Assembly: GCA_025656895.1 (NCBI GenBank)
Contig: JAHXHF010000375.1
Span: forward strand, 1-13,589
Source of the DNA: a gamma proteobacterium symbiont of Bathyaustriella thionipta
GTDB taxonomy: Bacteria > Pseudomonadota > Gammaproteobacteria > Chromatiales > Chromatiaceae
Length of the DNA stretch: 13,589 nucleotides
Reading direction: 5' to 3'
The notes beneath the pieces were generated by a model that was not told where the DNA came from, did no database searches, and saw only the letters and a list, made by a program, of their open reading frames with translations. Both the position numbers and the translations under genes were made by a program. Position 1 is the stretch's first letter. The number at the start of each line of letters is the position of its first letter. This document shows positions 1-6,201 of this stretch, one piece after another.

Positions 1-50
1 CCATTTTCTTTCTCCCATCAAGTTGATAGGAGTATTATCCTACAGGTGGT

Positions 51-67
51 GGCTCAGTAGCTGAGCC
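51..67. other. Short perfect hairpin
   Basis: GGCTCAG (51-57) and CTGAGCC (61-67) form a perfect 7-bp stem with a 3-nt loop. On the minus strand it lies about 30 nt beyond the stop of the possible small gene at 97-330. There is no T-run on either side, so it is not a convincing intrinsic terminator. A second, weaker inverted repeat (TAGGA 27-31 / TCCTA 38-42) lies next to it. The function is unknown. Confidence 0.35.
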
Positions 68-96
68 TTAGGGGTAATCAGGAAATTTTATGTCGA

Positions 97-330
97 TTAC
101 TCATGGCGATCACCGTCCGTTACTGTGCGTGTGCCGACAATGCGGCCATCGGGCTGAACAAAGTGGGAAAGCTGTTCCGATATTTGCTGTTCGCGGGTAT
201 CCACATGCCAGGCCAGGCTGTCAATAAAAAGGCTGGTGACGATACCCCGATGCAGGTCGATACGTATATGATGACCATGGGGATTCAGACAGAGTTCAAA
301 AAAACTGCTGTTTAATAAGGAATTGTTCAT
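97..330 (-). CDS. Possible small protein, 77 aa, unknown function
   Basis: The product is not recognised. The ATG at 330 is chosen because a perfect AGGAG Shine-Dalgarno (342-338) lies 7 nt upstream; the frame stays open further upstream but without a comparable site. The predicted protein is soluble, with no signal peptide or membrane segment. The N-terminal half contains a hydrophobic stretch (ELCLNPHGHHIRIDLHRGIVTSLFIDSLAWHV) and the C-terminal third is acidic and polar, ending DGDRHE. It has its own upstream region with a promoter-terminator module (461-543). It could be a genuine small protein, a remnant of a longer gene, or spurious; an open frame of similar length lies on the opposite strand (103-315). 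The ribosome binding site is the main support. Confidence 0.45.
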   Translation of the reverse strand: MNNSLLNSSFFELCLNPHGHHIRIDLHRGIVTSLFIDSLAWHVDTREQQISEQLSHFVQPDGRIVGTRTVTDGDRHE

Positions 331-442
331 GCTATTTCTCCTGCTCCCATTGAGAAAACGCGCAAGCGGCCTGTGGAGCAAGCAGGAGCCACGCTTTAGC
401 AGTATTTGTGAATCGCCCCGCAAGTTGTTGCTTAAATCGGCG

Positions 443-460
443 ATGCCTGTTTACAGGCAT
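443..460. other. Perfect hairpin next to the terminator T-run
   Basis: ATGCCTG (443-449) and CAGGCAT (454-460) form a perfect 7-bp stem with a TTTA loop. Reading the minus strand, it comes directly after the T-run of the terminator at 461-492. It could be a second RNA structure in the leader of the small gene, or could protect a 3' end after read-through. It has no T-run of its own in either direction. Confidence 0.4.
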
Positions 461-492
461 AAAAAAACCCGCTTGGCATTGGCTAAAGCAGG
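461..492 (-). terminator. Rho-independent terminator, minus strand
   Basis: Read on the minus strand, CCTGCTT (492-486) pairs with AAGCGGG (474-468), with one G-U pair and an 11-nt loop. The stem is followed at once by seven T (467-461). It could end the eno transcript, whose stop lies about 170 nt upstream. It also lies about 25 nt after the -10 box at 514-519, so a transcript from that promoter would be only about 45 nt long unless termination is prevented. A competing hairpin is formed by minus-strand GCTAAAG (509-503) and CTTTAGC (488-482), which overlaps the terminator's left arm. Confidence 0.65.
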
Positions 493-513
493 TTAGATAC
501 CTCTTTAGCTGTA

Positions 514-543
514 TTTATAATGCGCCCGCAAGCTGAGTTTCAA
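514..543 (-). promoter_or_regulatory. Predicted sigma-70 promoter, minus strand
   Basis: On the minus strand the -35 box TTGAAA (543-538) matches five of six consensus bases and the -10 box TATAAA (519-514) matches five of six. The spacing is 18 bp. Transcription would start near 507 and run straight into the terminator at 461-492, then toward the small gene at 97-330. This arrangement suggests either a very short RNA or an attenuated leader. The call rests on consensus matching only. Confidence 0.45.
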
Positions 544-598
544 ATTGGCGCAGGGTTAATTTGCCATGGATTAGGGATGGCTGTCAACTACAAGTCCG

Positions 599-655
599 GG
601 GCATCTCTAATCATTCATGCCGGGTATATCCGCGACAGAATTATTAAAGATGCCC
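599..655. other. Large imperfect stem-loop downstream of eno
   Basis: The 17-nt arms 599-615 and 639-655 are complementary except at two positions and begin and end with GGGCATC/GATGCCC. The loop is about 23 nt. The structure starts 10 nt after the eno stop codon on the minus strand. No T-run follows, so it is not a classical intrinsic terminator. It may be a 3'-end stabilising or processing structure of the eno mRNA, or the remnant of a small inverted repeat element. Confidence 0.5.
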
Positions 656-664
656 TTACTCTCA

Positions 665-1939
665 TCACCAGTAATACTGCGCGTCCTGTCCCAGTTCGTT
701 TTCAATTTCCAGCAGCCGGTTGTATTTAGCCATGCGTTCACTGCGGCTGGCTGATCCGGTTTTCAGATGCCCGCCATCCATGGCGACCGCAAAGTCGGCC
801 AGGAATGAATCTTCTGTCTCTCCGGATCGGTGTGACAGGAAATAACGCCAGCCTGAATCACGGCACATGCGAACCGCTTCTATGGTTTCTGTGACTGTGC
901 CAATCTGGTTAAGCTTGATAAGTGCCGAATTGGCGGTTTGTTCCTGAATGCCTCTGGCTATGTATTTTGTATTGGTGACGAAAATATCATCTCCGACCAC
1001 TTCGATTTTATCGCCATGCTGGCGGGTAAATTGCTTGAAACCCTGCCAGTCATTTTCTGCCAATGGATCTTCCCACAGAATGATGGGGTAGTTTTCTATC
1101 CACTTTCCGGCTAGCGTAATCAGTTCATCACTGTTTAATTTTCCGGCGCCTGAATAAGCAAGATCATATTCACTATCGCTGTTGGATACGAATGATGTGG
1201 CCGCACTGTCCAGCGCAATGGCAATTTGCTCGCCCGCTTTATAACCGGCTTTTTCAATGGCCTGTACAATGGTTTCTATCGCATCTTCATTACTGCTGAA
1301 ATTCGGGGCGAAACCGCCTTCATCACCCACGCCTGTTGATAGTCCCCGTTTGTTTAAAATGCCTTTCAGTACATGAAAAGTTTCCGCGACATAGCGCAGC
1401 CCTTCCTGAAAAGTGGGCGCGCCCACCGGAACGGCCATGAATTCCTGAAAATCCACACTGTTATCGGCATGTTGGCCGCCATTCACTATATTCATACAGG
1501 GCACAGGTATGCGTCTGGCTCCGGCACCGCCCAGGTATTGATACAGCGGCAGGTTGAACGATTGGGCAGCAGCACGGGCCACCGCCATGGAGACGCCCAG
1601 TATGGCATTGGCTCCCAGCTTTGATTTATTGTCTGTGCCATCCAACTCTATCATTTGCCGGTCAATAAAAGCCTGTTTTGAAACATCCACACCTTTCAAT
1701 GACGGGCCAATAATGTCATTAACATTGGATACCGCTTTCAGCACACCTTTACCGGCATATCGGCACGGGTCTCCATCCCGCAGTTCTACCGCTTCATTCT
1801 CGCCGGTACTGGCGCCGGAAGGAACCGATGCACTGGTCTCGGTTCCATCGCTCAGTTCAATAAAAACACGTACGGTCGGGTTTCCTCGTGAATCCAGAAT
1901 TTCAATGGCGCTTATTTTTGTAATCGATGCTCGTGTCAC
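665..1939 (-). CDS. eno: Enolase (phosphopyruvate hydratase)
   Basis: Enolase interconverts 2-phosphoglycerate and phosphoenolpyruvate in glycolysis and gluconeogenesis, in the cytoplasm. The 424-aa product is close to the usual length (about 430). Family motifs seen in order are ILDSRGNPT near residue 14, the mobile-loop SGAST at 41-45, GDEGGFAPN with the catalytic Glu, IALDS, WEDPLAEND and VGDD with the three metal acidic residues, IKLNQIGT with the catalytic Lys, and LSHRSGETEDS. The start is GTG at 1939, with AAAGGAG (1952-1946) six nt upstream. A longer reading from 1987 would run through the upstream terminator hairpin and is unlikely. It is not next to pyrG or kdsA as in many Proteobacteria. 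Some positions depart from the common form (WEDP where IEDG or IEDP is usual), so it may be a divergent or second enolase. Confidence 0.95.
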   Translation of the reverse strand: MTRASITKISAIEILDSRGNPTVRVFIELSDGTETSASVPSGASTGENEAVELRDGDPCRYAGKGVLKAVSNVNDIIGPSLKGVDVSKQAFIDRQMIELDGTDNKSKLGANAILGVSMAVARAAAQSFNLPLYQYLGGAGARRIPVPCMNIVNGGQHADNSVDFQEFMAVPVGAPTFQEGLRYVAETFHVLKGILNKRGLSTGVGDEGGFAPNFSSNEDAIETIVQAIEKAGYKAGEQIAIALDSAATSFVSNSDSEYDLAYSGAGKLNSDELITLAGKWIENYPIILWEDPLAENDWQGFKQFTRQHGDKIEVVGDDIFVTNTKYIARGIQEQTANSALIKLNQIGTVTETIEAVRMCRDSGWRYFLSHRSGETEDSFLADFAVAMDGGHLKTGSASRSERMAKYNRLLEIENELGQDAQYYW

Positions 1940-1970
1940 AGACGGCTCCTTTGTTGATATAAATATTGCT

Positions 1971-1998
1971 AAAAAAGAGGCTCCCATGAAGCCTCTTT
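1971..1998 (-). terminator. Rho-independent terminator between the exported-protein gene and eno
   Basis: On the minus strand an 8-bp perfect stem (AAAGAGGC/GCCTCTTT; 1998-1991 and 1981-1974, loop of 9 nt) runs into a run of T ending at 1971. It lies about 46 nt after the stop of the upstream gene and only about 30 nt before the eno start. It should end the exported-protein transcript and separate it from eno, or act as an attenuator if eno is read from upstream. Confidence 0.75.
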
Positions 1999-1999
1999 A

Positions 2000-2023
2000 C
2001 TTCAGCCGTAAAACCGGCTGAAG
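2000..2023. other. Second perfect stem-loop beside the terminator
   Basis: CTTCAGCCG (2000-2008) and CGGCTGAAG (2015-2023) form a perfect 9-bp stem with a 6-nt loop. One base separates it from the terminator hairpin. On the minus strand it precedes the terminator, giving a tandem hairpin in the gap between the exported-protein gene and eno. Confidence 0.6.
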
Positions 2024-2043
2024 CCCAAACTGAAAACAGGGGT

Positions 2044-2970
2044 TTATGAACCGCTATACAGAAATGCCTCTGCATCCTTGATGCTTTTGTTGGAAAAGCC
2101 AAGCGATGCTGTTACTTTAATTTTTCCGGAACTGTCCTGCTCGGCATTCAGTGATGAAATGCCATCGTTCCGTTCAAAAATGATGCGTTTCTGACCACTG
2201 CGGATATTTCTAATCGTAACGTGCTTGTAGGCATCTTCAATGGCAATACTCAGCGGGCCTTTGCGGGTATCAAACAAATAAAAGCGGTTTTTGAAATTTT
2301 CGGCTTCCCGCCCCTTGCCCAGCGTCATATCCAGGGTTCCTCTAATACGCCTTTTATCAATATCATAAAACCCGATGGTATGAGTGCTGGCGCCCAGATC
2401 GAATAATGAAGGATGCAAAGGTTTTTCAAGCGTTACTATGCGGGTGCCTTCAATATCGCCTTTTTGTACCCATGCCACACTCCAGCCTTCGGGTAAAAGA
2501 TGAGGTCTGGCGTTCTCATCCACAAGATAGGTAAACACATTGTCTGAACGTAACAGTATGATTCCTTTGGAAGTCAGAAAATAAGCGAATGCGGAAAATG
2601 TCTGGCCTTTTTGCGGTTTAAAACGCCACTCGCCCCGCTTGCCTTCCAATTGTCCAAGCACTTCGGGGCTGCCGTTTTCTTTAAAGTTGGCCCGTTTGAC
2701 AATAAAGTCGCGCTTGCCATCCCCTTTCACCAGATAAGTGACCCAGCCGCTACTGCTTAATGGTGAAGCCGAGTAGATAGGCGCATAAGGGTCAATATAA
2801 CGATAATTCTGAGTGGAATTTTCACCATACAGCCAGGCTTTAATGCCGGAACTCTGTTTGGAAACAGACCAGACCGGCAAAGCCTGGTTCGCGCCACCCG
2901 CAGCCTTTGCAGCCAGTAGCGGCCCCTGCAACAGAAACCCCAGAGAGAATATAATTATCTTAAAATTCAT
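2044..2970 (-). CDS. Exported protein of unknown function, 308 aa
   Basis: The function is not recognised. The ATG at 2970 gives a clear signal peptide (MNFKIIIFSLGFLLQGPLLAAKA, cleavage probably near residue 23), so the product is predicted to be periplasmic or outer-membrane associated. AGGA lies 8 nt upstream of the start; the longer frame from a GTG at 3003 would bury the signal peptide and is rejected. The mature part is rich in short beta-prone stretches with aromatic and glycine turns (SSGWVTYLVKGDGKRDFIV, GWSVAWVQKGDIEGTRIV, HTIGFYDIDKRRIRGTLD). A repeated beta-sheet fold, such as a propeller or sandwich, is possible, but no named family can be assigned. No cysteine pair, lipobox or transmembrane helix is seen in the mature part. 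The gene is separated from downstream eno by an intrinsic terminator and diverges from ubiD. Confidence 0.8.
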   Translation of the reverse strand: MNFKIIIFSLGFLLQGPLLAAKAAGGANQALPVWSVSKQSSGIKAWLYGENSTQNYRYIDPYAPIYSASPLSSSGWVTYLVKGDGKRDFIVKRANFKENGSPEVLGQLEGKRGEWRFKPQKGQTFSAFAYFLTSKGIILLRSDNVFTYLVDENARPHLLPEGWSVAWVQKGDIEGTRIVTLEKPLHPSLFDLGASTHTIGFYDIDKRRIRGTLDMTLGKGREAENFKNRFYLFDTRKGPLSIAIEDAYKHVTIRNIRSGQKRIIFERNDGISSLNAEQDSSGKIKVTASLGFSNKSIKDAEAFLYSGS

Positions 2971-3198
2971 GTTCAAAATCCTTGCTTCATCACAGGCATC
3001 CACACCAACCGCCGGGCTGTCAGTCTCTTTCTGTGTCTATTATCCTCAATTATGGCTATTGAAAACCAGTCTTTTTCAGTCTGAATAATTTCGCAGGCGC
3101 AAAAATGATAAGCGATACATTTCCCACCCATAAATAAGCAAACAAACAGCCCATCAGGTTAGAATATAAGCACCAGCAACAGACAGGCAGTTTTCTAC
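2971..3198. promoter_or_regulatory. Divergent intergenic region between the exported-protein gene and ubiD
   Basis: This 228-bp AT-rich gap must hold promoters for both genes. On the plus strand TTAGAATATAAG (3159-3170) contains plausible -10 sequences for ubiD about 30 nt before its start, without a good -35 partner. On the minus strand GATAAT-like sequence near 3040-3046 could serve the exported-protein gene. No strong operator palindrome or riboswitch is seen. Confidence 0.3.
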
Positions 3199-4683
3199 AT
3201 GCAATATCGTGATTTAAGAGACTTTATCGCCCAACTGGAATCTCAGGGCGAATTGCAGCGCATCTCTGTTGAAGTGGATGCGAAACTTGAAATTACCGAG
3301 ATTTGTGATCGCAGCTTGCGCATGGGCGGCCCTGCCCTGCTGTTTGAAAATGTGCGTGGCAGTGATGTGCCGCTGCTGGCCAATCTGTTTGGCAGTACCC
3401 GGCGGGTGGCCATGGGCATGGGCGCTGATTCACTGAAAGATTTACGTGAAATTGGCCAACTACTGGCTTTTCTGAAAGAACCCGAGCCCCCCGGCGGCAT
3501 GAAAGAAGCCTGGAAGCAACTGCCAAAATACCGGAAAGTGCTGGATATGGCGCCTAAAGTTGTTAAAAAAGCCAATTGCCAGCAACATATCATTGAGCCT
3601 GACGAGATTGATCTGGCGCGCATACCCATTCAGACCTGCTGGCCGGAAGATGCCGCACCGCTGATTACCTGGGGACTGGTGATTACTCGCGGCCCCAACA
3701 AAAAACGCCAGAATCTGGGCATTTACCGGATGCAGAAGATTGCCCGCAATCGCGTTATTATGCGCTGGCTGGCGCACCGCGGCGGCGCGCTGGATTTTCG
3801 TGAATGGCAGCAGGCTCATCCCGGTGAAGCTTTTCCTGTTGCAGTAGCGCTGGGCGCTGACCCGGCCACCATGCTGGCAGCGGTTACTCCGGTGCCGGAT
3901 AGTCTTTCAGAATACGCCTTTGCCGGTTTATTACGCGGCAGTCGCACAGAAGTTGTGCAATGCCTGGATTCAGATTTGCAGGTGCCGGCATCCGCTGAAT
4001 ATGTTCTGGAAGGCCATATTTACCCGGATGACCTGGCCGCTGAAGGCCCTTTTGGCGACCACACCGGCTATTACAACGAGGTTGAACAATTTCCGGTTTT
4101 CAGCATAGAGCGCATCACGCACCGCAGCAATCCCGTTTACCACAGCACTTATACCGGACGGCCACCGGATGAACCCGCCATGCTGGGAGTGGCTTTGAAT
4201 GAGGTTTTTGTGCCCATTCTGCAAAAACAGTTCCCGGAAATTGTCGATTTTTACCTGCCACCTGAAGGCTGTTCCTACCGCATGGCGGTGGTCAGTATGA
4301 AAAAACAGTATGCCGGACACGCCAAGCGCATCATGTTTGGTGTGTGGTCTTTTCTGCGCCAGTTCATGTACACCAAATTTGTCATTGTGACCGATGATGA
4401 TGTGGATGTACGCAACTGGCAGGATGTCATCTGGGCCATTACCACGCGCATGGACCCGCAGCGCGATACCCTGATTATCGAAAACACCCCCATCGACTAC
4501 CTGGATTTTGCTTCTCCGGTTTCCGGCCTGGGCTCTAAAATGGGGCTGGATGCCACCAACAAATGGCCCGGAGAAACCAGGCGGGAATGGGGACAGCCTA
4601 TTTCCATGTCAGCGCAGGTCCGTGCTCATATTGATGAAATCTGGGATGAGTTGGGCATAAAACCCGGCAAAACAGACCAATAA
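3199..4683 (+). CDS. ubiD: UbiD-family 3-octaprenyl-4-hydroxybenzoate decarboxylase
   Basis: UbiD removes the carboxyl group from the prenylated 4-hydroxybenzoate intermediate of ubiquinone biosynthesis. It uses prenylated FMN made by UbiX and is cytoplasmic. The 494-aa product matches the length of the E. coli-type enzyme. It starts with the typical MQYRDLRDFIAQLE, carries NLGIYRMQ at 172-179 (prFMN/phosphate-binding region, Arg177) and EGPFGDHTGYY from residue 282, which includes acidic residues of the active-site network. The C-terminal part contains ITTRMDP and DYLDFASP. The Shine-Dalgarno is weak (AGG about 11 nt upstream). ubiX is not in the window, which is common because the two genes are often unlinked. 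No clear terminator follows. An UbiD-like aromatic decarboxylase with another substrate is possible but less likely given the close match to the ubiquinone subgroup. Confidence 0.95.
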   Translation: MQYRDLRDFIAQLESQGELQRISVEVDAKLEITEICDRSLRMGGPALLFENVRGSDVPLLANLFGSTRRVAMGMGADSLKDLREIGQLLAFLKEPEPPGGMKEAWKQLPKYRKVLDMAPKVVKKANCQQHIIEPDEIDLARIPIQTCWPEDAAPLITWGLVITRGPNKKRQNLGIYRMQKIARNRVIMRWLAHRGGALDFREWQQAHPGEAFPVAVALGADPATMLAAVTPVPDSLSEYAFAGLLRGSRTEVVQCLDSDLQVPASAEYVLEGHIYPDDLAAEGPFGDHTGYYNEVEQFPVFSIERITHRSNPVYHSTYTGRPPDEPAMLGVALNEVFVPILQKQFPEIVDFYLPPEGCSYRMAVVSMKKQYAGHAKRIMFGVWSFLRQFMYTKFVIVTDDDVDVRNWQDVIWAITTRMDPQRDTLIIENTPIDYLDFASPVSGLGSKMGLDATNKWPGETRREWGQPISMSAQVRAHIDEIWDELGIKPGKTDQ

Positions 4684-4744
4684 ATTCCCCGGGTTGCAAG
4701 ATTGCCATTTGAGTACAGCGTCTTGTCTGCACTTTGATTTTTCA

Positions 4745-4773
4745 TTGACTTAGCTTCTCTCTAATACTAATAT
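4745..4773 (+). promoter_or_regulatory. Predicted sigma-70 promoter of the vapBC pair
   Basis: TTGACT (4745-4750) matches five of six -35 bases. TAATAT (4768-4773) matches four of six -10 bases, with ideal 17-bp spacing. It lies 30 bp before the antitoxin start and gives the toxin-antitoxin pair its own transcript independent of ubiD. Confidence 0.55.
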
Positions 4774-4790
4774 TCTTACATATTTCTTAC
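4773..4790 (+). promoter_or_regulatory. Possible antitoxin operator: two TTCTTAC repeats one helical turn apart
   Basis: TTCTTAC occurs at 4773-4779 and again at 4784-4790, 11 bp apart, so both copies face the same side of the helix. They overlap the end of the -10 box and the expected start of transcription. AbrB/MazE-fold antitoxins commonly repress their own promoter, so this is a reasonable binding site, but the assignment is inference. Confidence 0.35.
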
Positions 4791-4802
4791 TTTTCAGGCT
4801 TC

Positions 4803-5060
4803 ATGCTAATGAGTACTACCAGACTATCCAGTAAAGGCCAGATAATCATACCCAAGCCTCTCAGAGTGGCTCACCGTTGGGAAGCCGGGCTGGAACTGGT
4901 TGTTATTGATACTGGTGATGGAATTCTACTCAAGCCAAAAATGCCATTTGAGAAAACCAGCATTGACGACGTTGCCTGCTGCTTAAAATATGCGGGCAAG
5001 CCTAAATCAGTTGATGATATGAATGCGGCTATTCAGAAAGGAATACAGGATAAGTTTTAA
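4803..5060 (+). CDS. vapB: AbrB/MazE-type antitoxin (VapB-like)
   Basis: This is an 85-aa DNA-binding antitoxin of the SpoVT/AbrB swapped-hairpin fold. The N-terminal half shows the family signature TTRLSSKGQIIIPKPLR followed by W-EAGLELVVIDTGDGILLKP. The C-terminal tail (about residues 50-85, SIDDVACCLKYAGKPKSVDDMNAAIQKGIQDKF) is the expected toxin-binding extension. It should neutralise the adjacent PIN toxin and repress the shared promoter. The start could be the ATG at 4803 (AGG 4-5 nt upstream) or the in-frame ATG at 4809, which gives the more usual MSTTRLSSKGQ start; the longer form is given. Its stop codon overlaps the toxin start by one base (TAATG), implying translational coupling. 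Confidence 0.85.
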   Translation: MLMSTTRLSSKGQIIIPKPLRVAHRWEAGLELVVIDTGDGILLKPKMPFEKTSIDDVACCLKYAGKPKSVDDMNAAIQKGIQDKF

Positions 5061-5449
5061 TGGTTTCTGTTGATACCAATATTATCATCCGCTTTCTTAC
5101 CCGGGATGATGCTGTACAACACAAAAAATCATTTGAAATTTTTAATAACCATGAAGTTTTCATTCCCGATACGGTTATTTTAAAAACTGAATGGGTTTTA
5201 AGATATGCCTATGACTTCTCCGCCGAAGCTATCTGTGATGCTCTGCTTAAATTATTCGGTTTAACGAACGTTCACTTGTCTAATCCCGCCTTTATTGCAC
5301 AAGCCATTCAATGGCACCGGCTGGGAATGGACTTTTCTGATGCGCTTCATTTAACTCAGAGCCAACCATTCGACAAGCTCTATACCTTTGATAAAAAATT
5401 CATATCTAAAGCGAAGGGCTTAAGCAAATGCTCCGTTGAACGTCCCTGA
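5060..5449 (+). CDS. vapC: PIN-domain ribonuclease toxin (VapC-like)
   Basis: This 129-aa PIN-domain protein is the likely toxin of the pair; VapC toxins are metal-dependent RNases, often cutting tRNA or rRNA. The expected acidic quartet is visible: Asp5 in VDTN, Glu44 in KTEWVLR, Asp94 in DFSDALHL and Asp111 in TFDKKF. It therefore looks catalytically intact. The ATG overlaps the antitoxin stop by one base. The RNA target cannot be told from sequence. No other PIN or AbrB gene is in the window. Confidence 0.88.
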   Translation: MVSVDTNIIIRFLTRDDAVQHKKSFEIFNNHEVFIPDTVILKTEWVLRYAYDFSAEAICDALLKLFGLTNVHLSNPAFIAQAIQWHRLGMDFSDALHLTQSQPFDKLYTFDKKFISKAKGLSKCSVERP

Positions 5450-5487
5450 CGGCGTGCATGTGGCACAAGCCATCTTGATTTTCAGGT

Positions 5488-5493
5488 TATAAT
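5488..5493 (+). promoter_or_regulatory. Consensus -10 box upstream of the parA-like gene
   Basis: A perfect TATAAT lies 34 bp before the parA-like start, in the 78-bp gap after vapC. No good -35 hexamer is found at 16-18 bp; TTGATT (5475-5480) is too close. It may be an activator-dependent or weak promoter, or chance in an AT-rich stretch. Confidence 0.35.
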
Positions 5494-5527
5494 TCCAGCT
5501 GTCTACACTTTTTTAAGGAAACTGCTC

Positions 5528-6172
5528 ATGCGCACTATTATGGTTATGAATGCCAAAGGCGGCTGTGGAAAAACCACTCTGGCCACCAATATTGCTACTT
5601 TTTATGCGGACGATGGTCAGAATGTGGTCATTGCCGACTTTGATCCACAGGGCTCTTCCATCGACTGGCTGACGGCGCGTGAGGATTACACCGGTATACC
5701 GGAAATTAGTGGCATTGAAGCCTGGCACAAACCTCTGAATGTACCGGATTCAACCGATTTAATCGTTATGGATGTACCGGCCGGTATTCACGGTAAAGAC
5801 ATAGACAAGGCATTGGCTCAGGTACAAACTCTGGTGGTGCCCGTGCTGCCTTCGGCCATTGATATACGCGCAGCCGCACGTTTTCTGAAAGAGCTGAAAG
5901 CCAGTGGCCGGGTATGCGAGAAGCGCACCCGCATCGGTCTGGTGGCAAACCGGGTACGGGAAAATACGCATGTTTTTCATGAACTGGAAAACTTCCTGAA
6001 AAAAAGCAAAATTCCCTGTGTGGCCACCTTGCGTGAAAGCCAGACCTATATACGCTCGGCGGAAACCGGTTTGGGTCTGTATGAACTGCCGCCGTCCAGT
6101 GCCCGCGTGGATGTGGATCAATGGGAATCACTGATGCGCTGGATGAACAGCAAGCGCTCCATGCCGCGCTAA
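5528..6172 (+). CDS. Orphan ParA/MinD-family ATPase
   Basis: This 214-aa P-loop ATPase belongs to the ParA/MinD/Soj superfamily, which positions DNA or protein cargo through ATP-dependent dimerisation. The deviant Walker A motif KGGCGKTT (residues 10-17) has both the signature Lys10 and the P-loop Lys15. Walker B-like VVIADFDPQGSS is near residue 38, followed by LIVMDVPAG near residue 78. The protein is short, with no N-terminal HTH domain, like plasmid type Ib ParA or cargo-positioning orphans. No parB-like or cargo gene lies next to it. AAGGA is 9 nt upstream of the ATG. The gene is convergent with panD and followed by a MITE-like element. The cargo is unknown. Confidence 0.85.
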   Translation: MRTIMVMNAKGGCGKTTLATNIATFYADDGQNVVIADFDPQGSSIDWLTAREDYTGIPEISGIEAWHKPLNVPDSTDLIVMDVPAGIHGKDIDKALAQVQTLVVPVLPSAIDIRAAARFLKELKASGRVCEKRTRIGLVANRVRENTHVFHELENFLKKSKIPCVATLRESQTYIRSAETGLGLYELPPSSARVDVDQWESLMRWMNSKRSMPR

Positions 6173-6201
6173 CAGGAAGTGACGCCGAGTGGCGGGCAAC
6201 C

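Larger units (their letters stand above)
394..551. repeat. Diverged tandem duplication of a roughly 48-bp segment
   Basis: Positions 394-442 and 503-551 align over about 48 bp at roughly three-quarters identity with a single one-base gap. Both begin CTTTAGC and share GTATTT, CGCCC, GCAAG and AAAT-GGCG blocks. The two copies start 109 bp apart. Weaker similarity continues into the sequence next to CTTTAGC in each copy, which suggests an old duplication of a unit near 110 bp. In the 503-551 copy the segment carries good minus-strand -35/-10 hexamers. In the 394-442 copy these are degraded (TTTAAG and CACAAA). Confidence 0.5.

Noticed and set aside
103..315. 70-codon open frame on the plus strand opposite the small gene
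   Set aside because: It has no convincing ribosome binding site, while the minus-strand frame has AGGAG at ideal spacing.
1940..1987. Upstream extension of eno to 1987
   Set aside because: It would translate through the terminator hairpin and add residues not found in enolases, while GTG 1939 has AAAGGAG at 6 nt.
1554..2021. 155-codon plus-strand open frame over the start of eno
   Set aside because: It lies antisense to well-conserved enolase coding sequence and runs through the terminator hairpins. The protein is serine-rich shadow sequence.
3243..3819. Several minus-strand open frames of 77-128 codons inside ubiD
   Set aside because: They are antisense shadows of an intact conserved gene.
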